Positions 17,153-27,356 are shown, numbered from the stretch's first letter. The stretch is DNA of 64,000 nt from Ktedonobacter robiniae (GCF_016587375.1 NZ_BNJG01000003.1:806001-870000); one strand, 5' to 3'. Notes: generated from the letters alone by a model not told the origin. Program-made: numbers and translations.

Positions 17153-18930
17153 ATGCAACTACACACACCAGACACCCGACCACGTACACGCATCACAACC
17201 CATCGTTTACTCCCTCTCTTCATGGGCATACTGATGCTCTTTGTTGCGGCCTGTGGCGGTGGCAACAACACCCCAACCAGCAGCGGCAAAGCCCCGGATG
17301 ACCAGCAGATCCTGGTCAAACCCGTGGAAGGCCGCTCGGAGTTGCAGACCTTTGATCCCGCGCTCGCAACCGAATCGGCGGCCATCAATGCCATCAATAT
17401 GGTCTTTACCGGCCTGGTTGAACTTGACGATAAGCTCCAGGTGCAGGATCAGTTGGCAGCTTCACATTCACTGGCTGCTGATGGCGTCACCTGGACCTTT
17501 AAGCTCAAACCTGGCCTCAAGTTCAGTGATGGCACGCCCCTGACCTCGACTGACGTGGCCTATAGCCTGGATCGGGCTCTAGCACCCGATCTCAAGTCGC
17601 CTGTTTCGCCCGTATACCTCGGCCTGCTCAAGGATGCGGATAAACGCTTCAGTGGCGCGATACCATCGCTCATCAACGATAGTATTTTGACGCCCGATTC
17701 CCAAACGGTGGTCCTCATCGCCAAAAGCAAAGCCGCTTATTTCTTGCAAATCCTGACCTATCAAACCTCGTTTGTGCTTGAGAAGAGCATGATCCAGAAG
17801 TACGGCAATAACTTTGCCGCCCACTTGAGCGAGGGCATTGGCGGCGATGGTCCCTTCAAAGTCGCCAAATATACGCCGAATAAAGACATCGAGTTCGTGC
17901 CCAATCCCAACTACTATGGACCTAAACCTAAGCTGAAGAAGGTTATTATGCCCTTCTACGCACAGGCGGATACAGCGTATCGTGCCTACCAGGCCAACCA
18001 GGTCGAATCTGCCTATGTGCCTTCTGTCCAGATTGCCAACGCGAAGCAGCTCCCAAACGGGCAGTACCATAGCATTCCTCAGCTCGATGTCGAATACTTT
18101 ACCATGAACTACCTGGCTAAGCCTTTTGATAATCTTAAGATTCGCCAGGCCTTCGCCCTCTCCATCGATAAGAATGCCATTGCCCATAATGTCTTTAAAG
18201 ATAGTGCAATCCCAACCAACCATATCGTGCCCCAGGGCATGCCGGGTTATAATGAGAGCCTAACGGCTACTCATGGCGTGACTAGCACGAAAGGCGATGT
18301 CGACCTCGCCAAAAAGCTCTTTGCCGAAGGGCTTCAGGAGGAGCACCTGACAGCCGCAACCTTCCCCCAGATTACCTTTACCGTTGCCACGTTGGGGCAG
18401 ACAGACTCACGCAATATGTTTGCCGCCGTCCAGCAGATGTGGCAGAAGAATCTCGGGATCACTGTCAAGATCCAGGATGAAGACTTCAACAAGCTGCTCG
18501 ACGACCGCAACAGCACGGTCAACAATTCCAAGGGCATGCAGATGTGGGCGCTCGACTGGAGTTCGGATTATCCCGACCCCCAGGACTGGCTGACCCTGAT
18601 CTTCGATAAGGGTTCGCCCAAAAACGCCTTCAACTATGGGCAGAACACAACGCCTCTCGCCACAGAACAGCAGGCAAACCAGCTCCTGATGGAGCAGGCC
18701 GACGTCAATGCGGATCAGCAGGCGCGCTTGAAACAGTACAACCAGGCTGAGCAGGCGCTCATCAACGATGTCGCCTGGATTCCTGTCTATCAGAGCATCT
18801 CGACGCTGGTGCGCAAACCCTGCGTGGTTGGTGTCGTTGATAATCCACAGAACTTCACTCCCCCGACGATTGGGGCAATATCTACATCTCTGACGCGACT
18901 CCCTGCGCTAATACGAAACAGTATAGCTAA
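17153..18930 (+). pseudogene. peptide/nickel ABC transporter substrate-binding lipoprotein (one frameshift near the end)
   Basis: The product is an SBP_bac_5 (DppA/OppA-type) extracytoplasmic solute receptor. It has an N-terminal signal with lipobox LFVAAC (Cys34), then the family blocks FTGLVELDDKLQ, TWTFKLKPGLKFSDGTPLTS, GDGPFKVAKYTPNKDIEFV and YGPKPKLKKV. The open frame runs to 19054, but the last 65 residues are translated from an intergenic palindrome. A C run of five at 18860-18864 should be six; with it the protein ends DDWGNIYISDATPCANTKQYS at 18930, a normal family end. No permease or ATPase genes are adjacent, so it is an orphan receptor. Only the C-terminal tip is affected, so function may survive. 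Confidence 0.85.
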
Positions 18931-18934
18931 CCAG

Positions 18935-18986
18935 GTAGCCGCATACGCCAGTAGCGGGCCGAAGCAACATGCTTCGGCCCACTACT
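18935..18986. terminator. repeat-derived hairpin between convergent genes
   Basis: It begins with one unit of the window's recurrent 22-nt repeat (GTAGCCGCATACGCCAGTAG at 18935) and continues as a hairpin with GGGCCGAAGCA/TGCTTCGGCCC arms (18950-18986). It separates the lipoprotein (+) from uspA (-). Confidence 0.6.
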
Positions 18987-19010
18987 GCTTTGTAGGAATC
19001 TGCGTACCCA

Positions 19011-19535
19011 TCAGCGCGGCCTGGGTGGCGATGGAGGCGAAAGCGGAAGGGTAAAATCATCGCTGACGCGCGGACGCACCAGCAGGACCGAGCAGGGGGC
19101 ATGATCCAGGACAAAGCGTGCTACATGTCCAACCGATTTGGGCCCCAGCGCAGGTCCACCACCGCGAGGTGAGCGGGGACAGATCACGATGAGATCAGCC
19201 TGCCATTCAGTGGCCAACTGCACAATCGCTCGCTCTGGCCGCCCTACATGCTGGAGTAACTCTATATGCGTACTATATGTGCCAAGATGCTGACGGGCCT
19301 CTGACAGTACCTCCTGCGCCAGGCCCTCCTCGGCCTGCCGCATCTGCTCATGGCGAGGCAACATAGAACGGCTTGGGCGCAGAAAGCGCTCACGCTGGCG
19401 TTTCATATCCTCCTGCGGCCCTGTGTCGGTCACATAGAGCGCGCCAAGCGTCTTCTCCTCCGCTCTCAGCAGCGAGGCGAGCGCACCTACAAGCGCCTCA
19501 ACATTAAAGCTATCCAGGCAACAGAGTACACGCAT
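19011..19535 (-). CDS. universal stress protein (UspA family)
   Basis: The 174-aa protein has the UspA fold: MRVLCCLDSFN as the first strand, and the C-terminal nucleotide-binding region DLIVICPRSPRGGG, then GPKSVGHVARFVLDHAPCSVLLV. The G-2x-G-9x-G-type ATP loop is present in modified form. A strong GGAGGGAGG site precedes ATG 19535. It lies 21 nt after the ArsB-like gene and is almost certainly co-transcribed with it; UspA partners of transporters are common and may sense energy or ion status. The C-terminal 20 residues are Pro/Arg-rich and dispensable-looking. Confidence 0.85.
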   Translation of the reverse strand: MRVLCCLDSFNVEALVGALASLLRAEEKTLGALYVTDTGPQEDMKRQRERFLRPSRSMLPRHEQMRQAEEGLAQEVLSEARQHLGTYSTHIELLQHVGRPERAIVQLATEWQADLIVICPRSPRGGGPALGPKSVGHVARFVLDHAPCSVLLVRPRVSDDFTLPLSPPSPPRPR

Positions 19536-19556
19536 ATATTTCCTCCCTCCATGTTC

Positions 19557-20867
19557 TTAGAGCAGTAGCAGCCAGATCGTCATTGCTCCGACTAGCAGCA
19601 TGATTGGAGTGACGACAATGCCAACTTTAAAGTAATCCAGGCCCGAGACATCGATATTCCGACGGCGCAGGATGAGCAGCCAGAGCACTGTCGCTAGCGA
19701 GCCAACCGTTGTCACGTTGGGGCCAAGATCGCAGCCCAGGATCGTCGCAGCGATAAAACCCAAGCGCATCGAGTCATTAGCAAAATGCACGTTATGCAAG
19801 GCCGAGGTCAACACAACCGCCATGGGCACATTATTGATCAGGTTGGTGCCAGCCGCCGCACCCAGCGTACCTACCAAGATCGCACCCAGGCTGGTTCCTC
19901 CTGAAAGCTGGAGCAGGCCCTGGCCAAAAAGCGCCGTGAGGTTCGTGTCCTCCATAGCGCGCACGATAATAACCATGCCCGCAATAAAGCCAAAGATTGA
20001 CCAGGAGATGTGCTTTCCAGTCTCCCGCAGCGTGCTCTGCCGCCAGTATAGCGCACCAGCCAGTAAGGCCAGCGCGCCCAGCAACGCCACCAGAGAGAGC
20101 GGTACACGCAGCGCTGAGGCCGTCACATACGCGAGAGCCACCAGCAAGAGGATAGTGCAGGTATAGCGAAAATACCCCACGTGCTTCACAGCCTCTTCCG
20201 CCGAGGGGAGCCGCTTGCTCTCAAAACTTCCACTTAGCTGGCGACGATAAAGCAAGAAGAAGGCCAGGATGTTCAGAACAATGACCACCAGACTGGGAAG
20301 TAAAAGCAGGCGCAGGAAGGTCCATAGGTCGAGCGGGGTAGTTGAGAGCACAATAATATTGATGGGGTTACTCACGGGCAGGAGAAACGAAGCCGTATCG
20401 GCAATAAAAGTGCAGGCAAAGAGAAAAGGCAGCACTGGCAGACGCAGGCGCGTGACCAGGCTATAAATAATTGGCGTCAGGATTAAGGCTGTGGCGTCAT
20501 TGGAGAGAAACATAGAGATCAGGCTACCTAATAGGAATGTATTTAGGAAGAGGCGCCATACGCTCTTGCCCGAGAGACGAGCCGCCCAGGCCGCCAACCA
20601 ATCAAAAAATCCGGCCACTTCGGCAAGCGCTGAGAGACCCATCATGCCCAGGAAGAAGAGAAAGGTATTCCAATCCTCCAACAATGTCTGTACAGCATGC
20701 ATGGGGGTAATCAGACCAAGCAACAGCAAGGCGGCTACCCCTATCAGGGCAACAATGGCCTCGTTTGTCTTCCAGGGACGCACCATGATGCCCACAAGCG
20801 TAAACAACATAATGCCAGCAATCAAAATTGTCCTGGCGAGAGTAGAGAGAGGGAAGAAGAAAAACAT
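19557..20867 (-). CDS. ArsB/NhaD-type ion transporter
   Basis: The 436-aa membrane protein has 11-12 hydrophobic segments and the signature re-entrant blocks of the ion-transporter superfamily: FLFFLGMMGLSALAE, SLISMFLSNDATALILTPII and the second pseudo-symmetric half ending GTNLINNVPMAVVL. The SNDATALILTP and LPVSNPINIIV motifs are characteristic of arsenical pump ArsB and related anion or Na+/H+ exchangers. Without arsR, arsC or arsA nearby, arsenite export is only one possibility. The gene heads a two-gene unit with uspA. Confidence 0.8.
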   Translation of the reverse strand: MFFFFPLSTLARTILIAGIMLFTLVGIMVRPWKTNEAIVALIGVAALLLLGLITPMHAVQTLLEDWNTFLFFLGMMGLSALAEVAGFFDWLAAWAARLSGKSVWRLFLNTFLLGSLISMFLSNDATALILTPIIYSLVTRLRLPVLPFLFACTFIADTASFLLPVSNPINIIVLSTTPLDLWTFLRLLLLPSLVVIVLNILAFFLLYRRQLSGSFESKRLPSAEEAVKHVGYFRYTCTILLLVALAYVTASALRVPLSLVALLGALALLAGALYWRQSTLRETGKHISWSIFGFIAGMVIIVRAMEDTNLTALFGQGLLQLSGGTSLGAILVGTLGAAAGTNLINNVPMAVVLTSALHNVHFANDSMRLGFIAATILGCDLGPNVTTVGSLATVLWLLILRRRNIDVSGLDYFKVGIVVTPIMLLVGAMTIWLLLL

Positions 20868-21091
20868 AGATAAGTTTGCCTCGATTCATATATATTTGTA
20901 TGTTATACGTTCAATGCCTCCACAGATACCTCAAGAACATGCACCAGGCCATTTTTGTGCATGTTCGGTTTGTACCTGGGGTTATATGTACCTGCGAGTA
21001 AATATACTAGAAGGAGAATAGATGTAACATCTCGCTCTCATCACTTAAAGCGCGTCTCAGCTATATGCTAGCTTGCTAAGAAAGAGAGATT

Positions 21092-23232
21092 ATGGCAGCC
21101 CCTCCACCAGAGCAGCCGGAGCGGAACTCTACCCACGCGGCGCAATATATATTCGAAGCTAAAATACCCAGGATCACTGCGACGCTCCCTGACATTCAGC
21201 CGCTCCCCAGGACATTAGGCACTCGTGACCTGGTCGTCTTCCTGATTTTCGATATCGTCGTTCTATCGTTTGCGATGCTGATGCAGTTGGCCGGGCCATT
21301 CGCCTTACTCTACTGGCTTCTAGGCACCTGCACCTTCTTCTTGCCAGGGGCAGTCGTCTTCTACTGGCTGGCGCGACACCTGCCGGGACAGGGAAGCCCC
21401 TATGTGTGGCTCAGTAGTGTCTTCAACCCTGTCCTTGGCTTTACGATCACCTTTAGTATCTGGCTTACAAGCATGCTCTTTACTTCGACCTCGCTTCAGG
21501 AGGCGATTATCTACTTCCGCATGCTCAAACCAACCTGGCTCTATACCTCTTCTCAACAGGGCCTGCTCATGATTCTTATGCTCTTTCTGGCAACAGCCAT
21601 CAGTTGTCTCCCTCTGGCACGTCTAAAGCGCCTCCTCTTTATTGCCTGTCTCGGCTACGGCACACTCTATATCATTCTAGGTGTCAGTGCACTGTGGAGA
21701 CTACAGCATGGCGTGCTATGGCTCCTTCCCTGGAACCACCCGGCAACTCAGCCACTCTTGTGGCATGAGCAACCTCTGTTCTATAGCTTCACGATTCTAG
21801 CCTTCCTTGGCCTGAATCATCCCCTCTTTATGGGCAGCGAGGTACGCGAGGGACAAGCGGGCCTACGCCGGGCCTCCAAATACATCTGGTGGGGGGCTGC
21901 CATCATACCTTTCCTCTATCTGCTGGGCCTGGTCGGTGCCGCTGCGTGGACACCTGTTGTGTCAAGAAATGAAACTCAGGCCGCGGTTGAACTCTGGATA
22001 AACGCCTTCGGACCAGCAGTAAATTTTCCCGCCACTCTCGTGTTGGGCCTTGCGGATATCTTCCAGGCAGTCATCTTTATGGTGCTTTTTTCGCGCCTAC
22101 TTATCACCCTGACTCAACATCACCGCCTGCCTCCTGCCTTTGCACGCATAAACGCTTCGGGGGTTCCTGTCTTTACGATGCTAGTCCAGGCCTTCACTAT
22201 CCTGGTGGTCATGGTTATAGGCTTTATATTCGTCCCCTCGCTCTTTGAAAGTGGCAATAACGTCATAGAGATCGAGCGAAATACACATGAAATCATGTTG
22301 GCAAGCTCGTTTGTTCTCTTGTTATGCTCCACATCACTACTCTTCACCTTGCCCATAATAATAAGTTTCAATAGAGGGAAAGGCAGAAGCATAGCGTTCA
22401 CTGTCAACTATAAACGCCTGATGCTTATAGCAATTGCACTCCTGGGTACAGGTGCCACGCTAGTAGCTATCTGGACAACGCTCACACAATCGTGGGTCAC
22501 TGGAATCTCGAATGAGCACTGGGGAAGCATCATTCTGCTGGTCGTATTTATCATGCTGATCCTCGGCTGGCTCTGTGGTGAGATGCCCCGCCTGAGCGTC
22601 CTGTTAAGCAACCAGGAGCACGTGACCAGTCGCGAGAAGACGCTGCGTGAACAATTGCAGGAGGCTTATCAACAACAAGGCGTTCTCTTGCTAGAGCTAG
22701 AGAAACTCTATCGCGAACAGGCTTTTGCGGCAACCATTGATCCCGTGACTGAGCTTCCCAATCACCGGGCCGTGATGAGCTATATTGACGCGACTCTCGC
22801 ACGGGCACAAGCAGAGCATAGCCCCTTCGCGATCATGTTTATTGACCTCGATCATTTTAAAAGCATAAACGATCAATGGGGGCATCGAGCGGGCGATAGC
22901 ATTCTCTACGAGGTTGCCCAACGCTTACACGCCAACCTGAGCCAGGAAGACTTCATCGGCCGCTATGGGGAGAAGAGTTCGCCTTGATTTGCACAAATAG
23001 TGATCTACCAAAAACCAGAAAGAGAGCCAGGCAACTCTGCACCATCCTCTCAGAGCGACCCTTCCTCTGCTATGTTCGTGATAGTACGCACGAGATTTCA
23101 GTGACCGCCAGCATCGGCATAGCCGTCTACCCAAGGCATGGTACCACACGCGACGCTCTCATAGAGCAGGCCGATCGCGCTATGTACCTAGCCAAGCAGA
23201 AGGGGCGTAATCGCATCTGCTGCTCATCCTGA
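21092..23232 (+). pseudogene. APC-type amino-acid permease fused to a GGDEF diguanylate cyclase (frameshift in GGEEF)
   Basis: Residues about 45-500 are an APC-superfamily permease with about 12 membrane segments (LVVFLIFDIVVLSFAMLMQL; LPGAVVFYWLARHLPGQGSP; GLNHPLFMGSEVREG). A coiled-coil linker (REKTLREQLQEAYQQQGVLL) leads to a GGDEF domain (DPVTELPNHRAVMSYI, FIDLDHFKSINDQWGHRAGD). The frame breaks at a GGGG run (22967-22970). Adding one G restores RYGGEEFALI, the active site, and the frame continues through TASIGIAVYP and ADRAMYLAKQKGRN to a stop at 23232. The repaired protein has about 713 aa. As given, the cyclase is inactive. Such a fusion could couple amino-acid sensing or transport to c-di-GMP. 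APC-GGDEF fusions are rare to my knowledge. Confidence 0.85.
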
Positions 23233-23287
23233 ACAATGCGCAATCTGACACACACTCTCCCTGCTGAGCGTGTTCTCTATGGAGCAC

Positions 23288-23309
23288 GCTACTGGCATAC
23301 GCGGCTACT
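23288..23309. repeat. single copy of the 22-nt intergenic repeat
   Basis: GCTACTGGCATACGCGGCTA (23288) is the complement of the arm that forms full palindromes at 29634, 33355 and 44868. Here only one arm exists, so no strong stem forms. Confidence 0.6.
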
Positions 23310-23408
23310 GAGGTGGCGGGACCACACATACCTCTTACCCCACACAAGCACCGCAAGCGCGAGGCATCACAACAAGAATTTGCAATAGAATAGGAAGATA
23401 ACAACGTT

Positions 23409-24443
23409 ATGAGCACAAAATGGAACAGGAATCTAGCATGGGCAGGGATTGGGCTGGGCGCTGGCCTGGCCCTGCGTACATACATCAGGCGCAGCCTGGA
23501 GCAGGATCTCCAGGGGCAGATCGTCGTCATCACGGGTGGATCACGCGGGCTAGGTCTGGCGATGGCGCGTGAGTTCGCGCGCCAGGGATGCCGCCTCGCG
23601 CTCTGCGCACGTGAGGCTAAGGCCCTGGAGGTCGTAAAAGAGGAATTTACGCAAAAGGGCGTCGAAATCTATACCCAGACCTGCGATGTCAGCAAGCGCG
23701 ACCAGGTCGACCTCTTTGTCTCCCAGGTTCTCAATCATTTTGGACGGATCGATATTCTCATCAATAACGCAGGCGTGATCACGGTTGGCCCACAGAAAAG
23801 TACGACTATCGAGGATTATGCAGAGGCGATGGATATTATGTACTGGGGCATGGTCAATATGACCTTTGCTGTGCTGCCGCACATGCGCGAGCGCGCCAGT
23901 GGGCGCATCGTGAATATCACCTCCATCGGTGGTAAGGTCAGTGTACCCCACCTGCTTCCCTATTCGGCGGCCAAATTCGCCGCTGTAGGCTTCTCCGAGG
24001 GTATGCATGCTGAACTGGCACAGGATGGCATTACGGTGACGACCGTCGTGCCTGGCCTGATGCGCACAGGCTCGCATGTACACGCCTATGCCAAAGGCGA
24101 CAAGGAGGCAGAGTATGCCTGGTTCGCGATGGGCGCAACCTACCCCTTCATCTCTATGCAGGCCGATAGAGCAGCTCGTAAGATTGTAGAAGCGGCCCGC
24201 CTGGGAGAGGCTGAAGTTATCCTCTCACCCCAGGCTAAGTTGCTAGCTGGATTCCACGGCCTCTTCCCCGGCCTGACCAGCGATATCCTCTCCGTGATAA
24301 ACCGACTCATGCCCAAGGCACCAGACGACGACGATAAAACACGGGACGCGGCCCACCGCCATGTAACGCCCGTCGCCTCATTTATCAGCAAGCCCGGCGA
24401 GGTTGCCATCCACAAATTCAACCAGGAGAGCAAACAAGACTAG
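23409..24443 (+). CDS. short-chain dehydrogenase/reductase with N-terminal membrane anchor
   Basis: The 344-aa protein begins with a hydrophobic segment (LAWAGIGLGAGLALRTYI, about 8-26), then a classical SDR: cofactor loop TGGSRGLGLA (about 44-53), acidic second-strand end, NNAG (about 119-122), catalytic Ser of ITSIGG, and Tyr-x3-Lys (YSAAK, about 181-185). The C-terminal extension (residues 265-344) is longer than in classical SDRs. It resembles membrane-associated keto-reductases acting on lipids or hydrophobic substrates; the substrate is unknown. It follows the permease-GGDEF gene by 176 nt. Confidence 0.85.
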   Translation: MSTKWNRNLAWAGIGLGAGLALRTYIRRSLEQDLQGQIVVITGGSRGLGLAMAREFARQGCRLALCAREAKALEVVKEEFTQKGVEIYTQTCDVSKRDQVDLFVSQVLNHFGRIDILINNAGVITVGPQKSTTIEDYAEAMDIMYWGMVNMTFAVLPHMRERASGRIVNITSIGGKVSVPHLLPYSAAKFAAVGFSEGMHAELAQDGITVTTVVPGLMRTGSHVHAYAKGDKEAEYAWFAMGATYPFISMQADRAARKIVEAARLGEAEVILSPQAKLLAGFHGLFPGLTSDILSVINRLMPKAPDDDDKTRDAAHRHVTPVASFISKPGEVAIHKFNQESKQD

Positions 24444-24999
24444 ACGCGTACCTATTGGTGTATCTGCCAAGTGACACAGAAATCTGTAGGAGCCATGCCA
24501 GCATGGCCTTGTTCGCGCAGGGTGAGCATATGTTGTGGCGGAGAGAGTCCATGCAAGCATGGACCCTACAACTTGTTGGATACACTTGTAGCATTATATA
24601 TAAGCGCGTGCTTTAGCAGCGCTGCTACCACACAGCGTTAGGTTCAATCTACATTCACTTAACTAAAAACTACTCAAGCTATGCTAACCATCAGTATTCC
24701 CTTCTCAGTAACTGTCATTACACAATCACTGCTTGCATAATTAATAAATCCAATTTCTTTATAACTACATATATCTTTGCCCTTACACGCTAAAAGAGCC
24801 CTTCGGAAGCATTGGGAGGCTTCGTTATAGATATTCATGCGCATTATATTTTTAGTAGAAGTTTAGAGAAAGATTAATATATGTTTAGAGAAGCATTAAT
24901 AATCTTATTGTTGACTTGTAAAATCGTGTCAACATGGTAACTATTAAATTAGTTAGACCAAGACTTCACTTCTTTTGAATAAATAAATTTAAAGCGTAA
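24444..24999. other. repeat-rich then AT-rich intergenic region
   Basis: The first part contains short inverted repeats (CCATGCCAGCATGG near 24494 and CCATGCAAGCATGG near 24550) and the sequence GCGTGCTTTAGCAG (24606), which also occurs at 27374-27420 and near 63685. The rest (24650-24990) is very AT-rich with no gene. It ends abruptly at the 5' break of the truncated SDR. Confidence 0.5.
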
Positions 25000-25629
25000 G
25001 ATGTACGCCAGGAGAGCCTGGAGCACGTTTGCAATGCACTTCGCGCACAGGACTACTCCTGCCATAGCCTGGTCTGCGATGTCAGCGACGCGGACGCCGT
25101 CTTCACGACCGTCGAGGCCACGGTGAAACACTTTGGACGCCTGGATATACTCGTCAACTGTGCCGCCGTTGACTATACCTACTCGGTCGAGGAGCTAAGC
25201 ATAGAGCAGTGGGATCGCGAGCTTGCCATCAATCTACGCGCCCCCTTCCTCTTCGCCAAAGCGGCCTTCCCCTGGCTACGCCAGCAGGGTGGTGGGCATA
25301 TCTTCAATATCGCCTCGACCGCGGCTACCCGCGCCTGGGCCAATGCCTCGCCCTATCACGCCTCAAAATGGGGCCTGCTGGGCTTTAGCCGTGGCTTGAG
25401 CGTCGAGAGGCGCCCACATAACATTCGCGTTACCACGCTCATCCCCGGCGGCATGGATACTCACTTCTTTGACCGCTTCCTGGACCAGGGCATTCCCATG
25501 CCCGACAAAAACAACCTGCAAAGTCCGGCCAATGTCGCGGCGACCATGGTCTTCGCCGCCCAGCTCCCACCCGAGTCCGCCCTTCAGGAGCTCATCGTCA
25601 CCCCCCTCAACGAAACCAGCTGGCCCTAA
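25000..25629 (+). pseudogene. SDR oxidoreductase lacking its cofactor-binding N-terminus
   Basis: Coding similarity starts abruptly at about 25000 (RQESLEHVCNALRAQ, SCHSLVCDVSDADAV), then FGRLDILVNCAAVDYT, the catalytic serine in IASTAATRAW, YHASKWGL (Tyr-x3-Lys) and the C-terminal PGGMDTHFF. The first about 45 residues of an SDR, including the TGxxxGIG dinucleotide loop, are missing and an in-frame TAA precedes the match. GTG 25123 is only a nominal start. Without the loop NAD(P) binding should fail, so I call it a 5'-truncated pseudogene. Confidence 0.8.
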
Positions 25630-25642
25630 ATAAATTTTATAC

Positions 25643-25690
25643 GTGATAGAAGGGGCTACGCGCGCATGCACGCGTAGCCCCTTCTATCAC
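25643..25690. terminator. 20-bp stem palindrome between convergent genes
   Basis: Perfect arms GTGATAGAAGGGGCTACGCG and complement around an 8-nt loop separate the SDR relic (+) from the S51-like gene (-). Confidence 0.75.
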
Positions 25691-25694
25691 TTGT

Positions 25695-26783
25695 TTACTC
25701 TTCTTCCTCTATGTGCCACTGGGAGCCCTGGGGAGTATCTTCGATCACTATGCCATAGGTACTAAGCGTGTCGCGCAGGCGGTCGGCAAAGAGCCACTGC
25801 TTCGCAGCACGCAGATCAGCACGAATGGTTACCAGAGCATCAATAAGTGGCGCGGGAAGCGCTCCCGCCAGGTTCTGCTCCTCAATGCGTGGATCAAGGG
25901 TCTCGCCTGGCGCAAGCAACGTCTCAACATCGATTGGGTTGCCAACCATGGAGAGCGCCTGCTGTTGTCCTTGCGCGACCGCTTCCGCTCCCAGCAACGT
26001 TAAGGGAAAGCTCTCACTTGCCTGGAACTCCACCATCTGACCCTCACGGATGATATGGACGCCTCCCTTGCCCTCAACGGCGACCTCGCCCGTGACAAAG
26101 TCCAGAATACAAGCGGTATGCTCATCGATACCAAAGACAACCACGTCCTCCGGCAACTGCTTCAGCATCTTGCTGAAGCGCTCACGCCCCATATAGCAGA
26201 AGCTTGTATCCAGGTCGGCCCCGCCCTCGTTGTTGTTCCAGTGCGGCACAATCGCCAGGTTCATGCCAAAGGGTTTGAAGAAATCCAGCCCCTGGTACCA
26301 GCTCGGCTCATCGCCAACCTTGAAAATCTCATAGACTGGAAGGCTATAAGAACTCATCGCGATGGAAGCCGCACTGGAGACATAGAGCGCGGTACCGTTA
26401 GCATGTGCCTGGCGGATGGCATCAAAATAGGTCGTTCCCTGTAGTTCGCGTATCATATACGTTGGGCTGCCTGGCCCGGCAAGGATGGCGCGCGCATGTG
26501 TGATGGCTGCTAGCATGGCGGCCCCGGTCTCGCTCTCCTGCTCCTCCTGCCGCGTCTCAATGCGTTGCGGTTGGGGGCGAAACTCACCCAGGCGCTCCCG
26601 CAAAAACTGTACAATCTTCTCCGCAACCAGTACACGGTTAGGCTGAAAACCGGCTGGTGTATCTAAAACTGCGATGGTACGCGGTTCTTCTAAGCGAGGT
26701 AGCATCTGACTCAGCACGCGACGTCCAACCACGGTCGTTTCACCTGACCCTAGAATCGCGCATTGTCCCGGCATAGTCTGCAA
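25695..26783 (-). CDS. S51/cyanophycinase-like protein with a CysRS-type C-terminal domain
   Basis: The 362-aa protein has two parts. Residues about 5-260 resemble the peptidase S51/cyanophycinase class I glutamine-amidotransferase-like fold (CAILGSGETTVVGRRVL, ARAILAGPGSPTYMIREL, a histidine in PHWNN and GIDEHTACILD). The usual nucleophile motif GxSAGA is altered to VSSAAS. The last 50 residues (LVTIRADLRAAKQWLFADRL, GIVIEDTPQGSQW) are those of the DALR/anticodon-binding tail of cysteinyl-tRNA synthetase. No synthetase catalytic domain is present. Role unknown; tRNA-Cys recognition is possible. A second S51-like gene lies 5 kb away at 30879. Confidence 0.75.
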   Translation of the reverse strand: MQTMPGQCAILGSGETTVVGRRVLSQMLPRLEEPRTIAVLDTPAGFQPNRVLVAEKIVQFLRERLGEFRPQPQRIETRQEEQESETGAAMLAAITHARAILAGPGSPTYMIRELQGTTYFDAIRQAHANGTALYVSSAASIAMSSYSLPVYEIFKVGDEPSWYQGLDFFKPFGMNLAIVPHWNNNEGGADLDTSFCYMGRERFSKMLKQLPEDVVVFGIDEHTACILDFVTGEVAVEGKGGVHIIREGQMVEFQASESFPLTLLGAEAVAQGQQQALSMVGNPIDVETLLAPGETLDPRIEEQNLAGALPAPLIDALVTIRADLRAAKQWLFADRLRDTLSTYGIVIEDTPQGSQWHIEEEE

Positions 26784-27044
26784 AGTTCGCCCTCCATTTG
26801 CTATTTGCGCCTATAACAAGTTTAATTTCCCGATTAACCTCTCTACTATTGTAGAACATAGAGCTTATATATGGTATTTTTCTTCTCATGAAATAGACCT
26901 TCAGGTAGGCAAGGCCGGGTGCAGTGCCTCAGAATAATTCCTCTCATGTAGATGAACCATGTGCTATACTAGTGCAAAAATACTAGACGGAAAAACAGGC
27001 TACCTCCTTTCCCAGCGAGAGTAGGTACGCCGCCATGCCCCCAA

Positions 27045-27356
27045 ATGAGGGTTTACAAGCACTGCTGGATCTGTTGTACCATGAAAGGGAGAGTGAGCGA
27101 TTTGGAATGTCGCGCCGGGTGTGGGGCCTGCTGTATCGCACCCTCTATCAGCACACCTATTCCTGGTATGCCACAGGGTAAGCCCGCGGGCGTACGTTGT
27201 GTACAACTTACCCAGGATAATCGTTGCCAAATCTTTGGCAAGCCAGAGCGCCCTCAGGTCTGCCGCCTGCTCAGCCCCTCCCAGGAGATGTGCGGTAACT
27301 CACGCGAGGAGGCATTGACCTATCTCATTCAGCTTGAGCGCGCGACGACGCCCTAG
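27045..27356 (+). CDS. YkgJ-family cysteine-cluster protein
   Basis: The 103-aa protein has the YkgJ zinc/iron-chelating pattern: CRAGCGACC near the N-terminus, then CVQLTQDNRCQIF and RPQVCRLL, finally a further Cys in QEMCG. Family members bind metal through these cysteines; the cellular role is unclear. The start is uncertain: ATG 27045, ATG 27081 and GTG 27093 are in frame, and none has a well-spaced ribosome site. The conserved domain begins at about residue 18 of the longest version. Confidence 0.75.
   Translation: MRVYKHCWICCTMKGRVSDLECRAGCGACCIAPSISTPIPGMPQGKPAGVRCVQLTQDNRCQIFGKPERPQVCRLLSPSQEMCGNSREEALTYLIQLERATTP

Noticed and set aside
16849..17397. 182-codon minus-strand frame
   Set aside because: Half is antisense to the lipoprotein start and half is AT-rich leader; no motif.
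18931..19054. C-terminal extension of the lipoprotein
   Set aside because: It reads through an intergenic palindrome because of a one-base loss in the C run; the normal family end is in the other frame at 18930.
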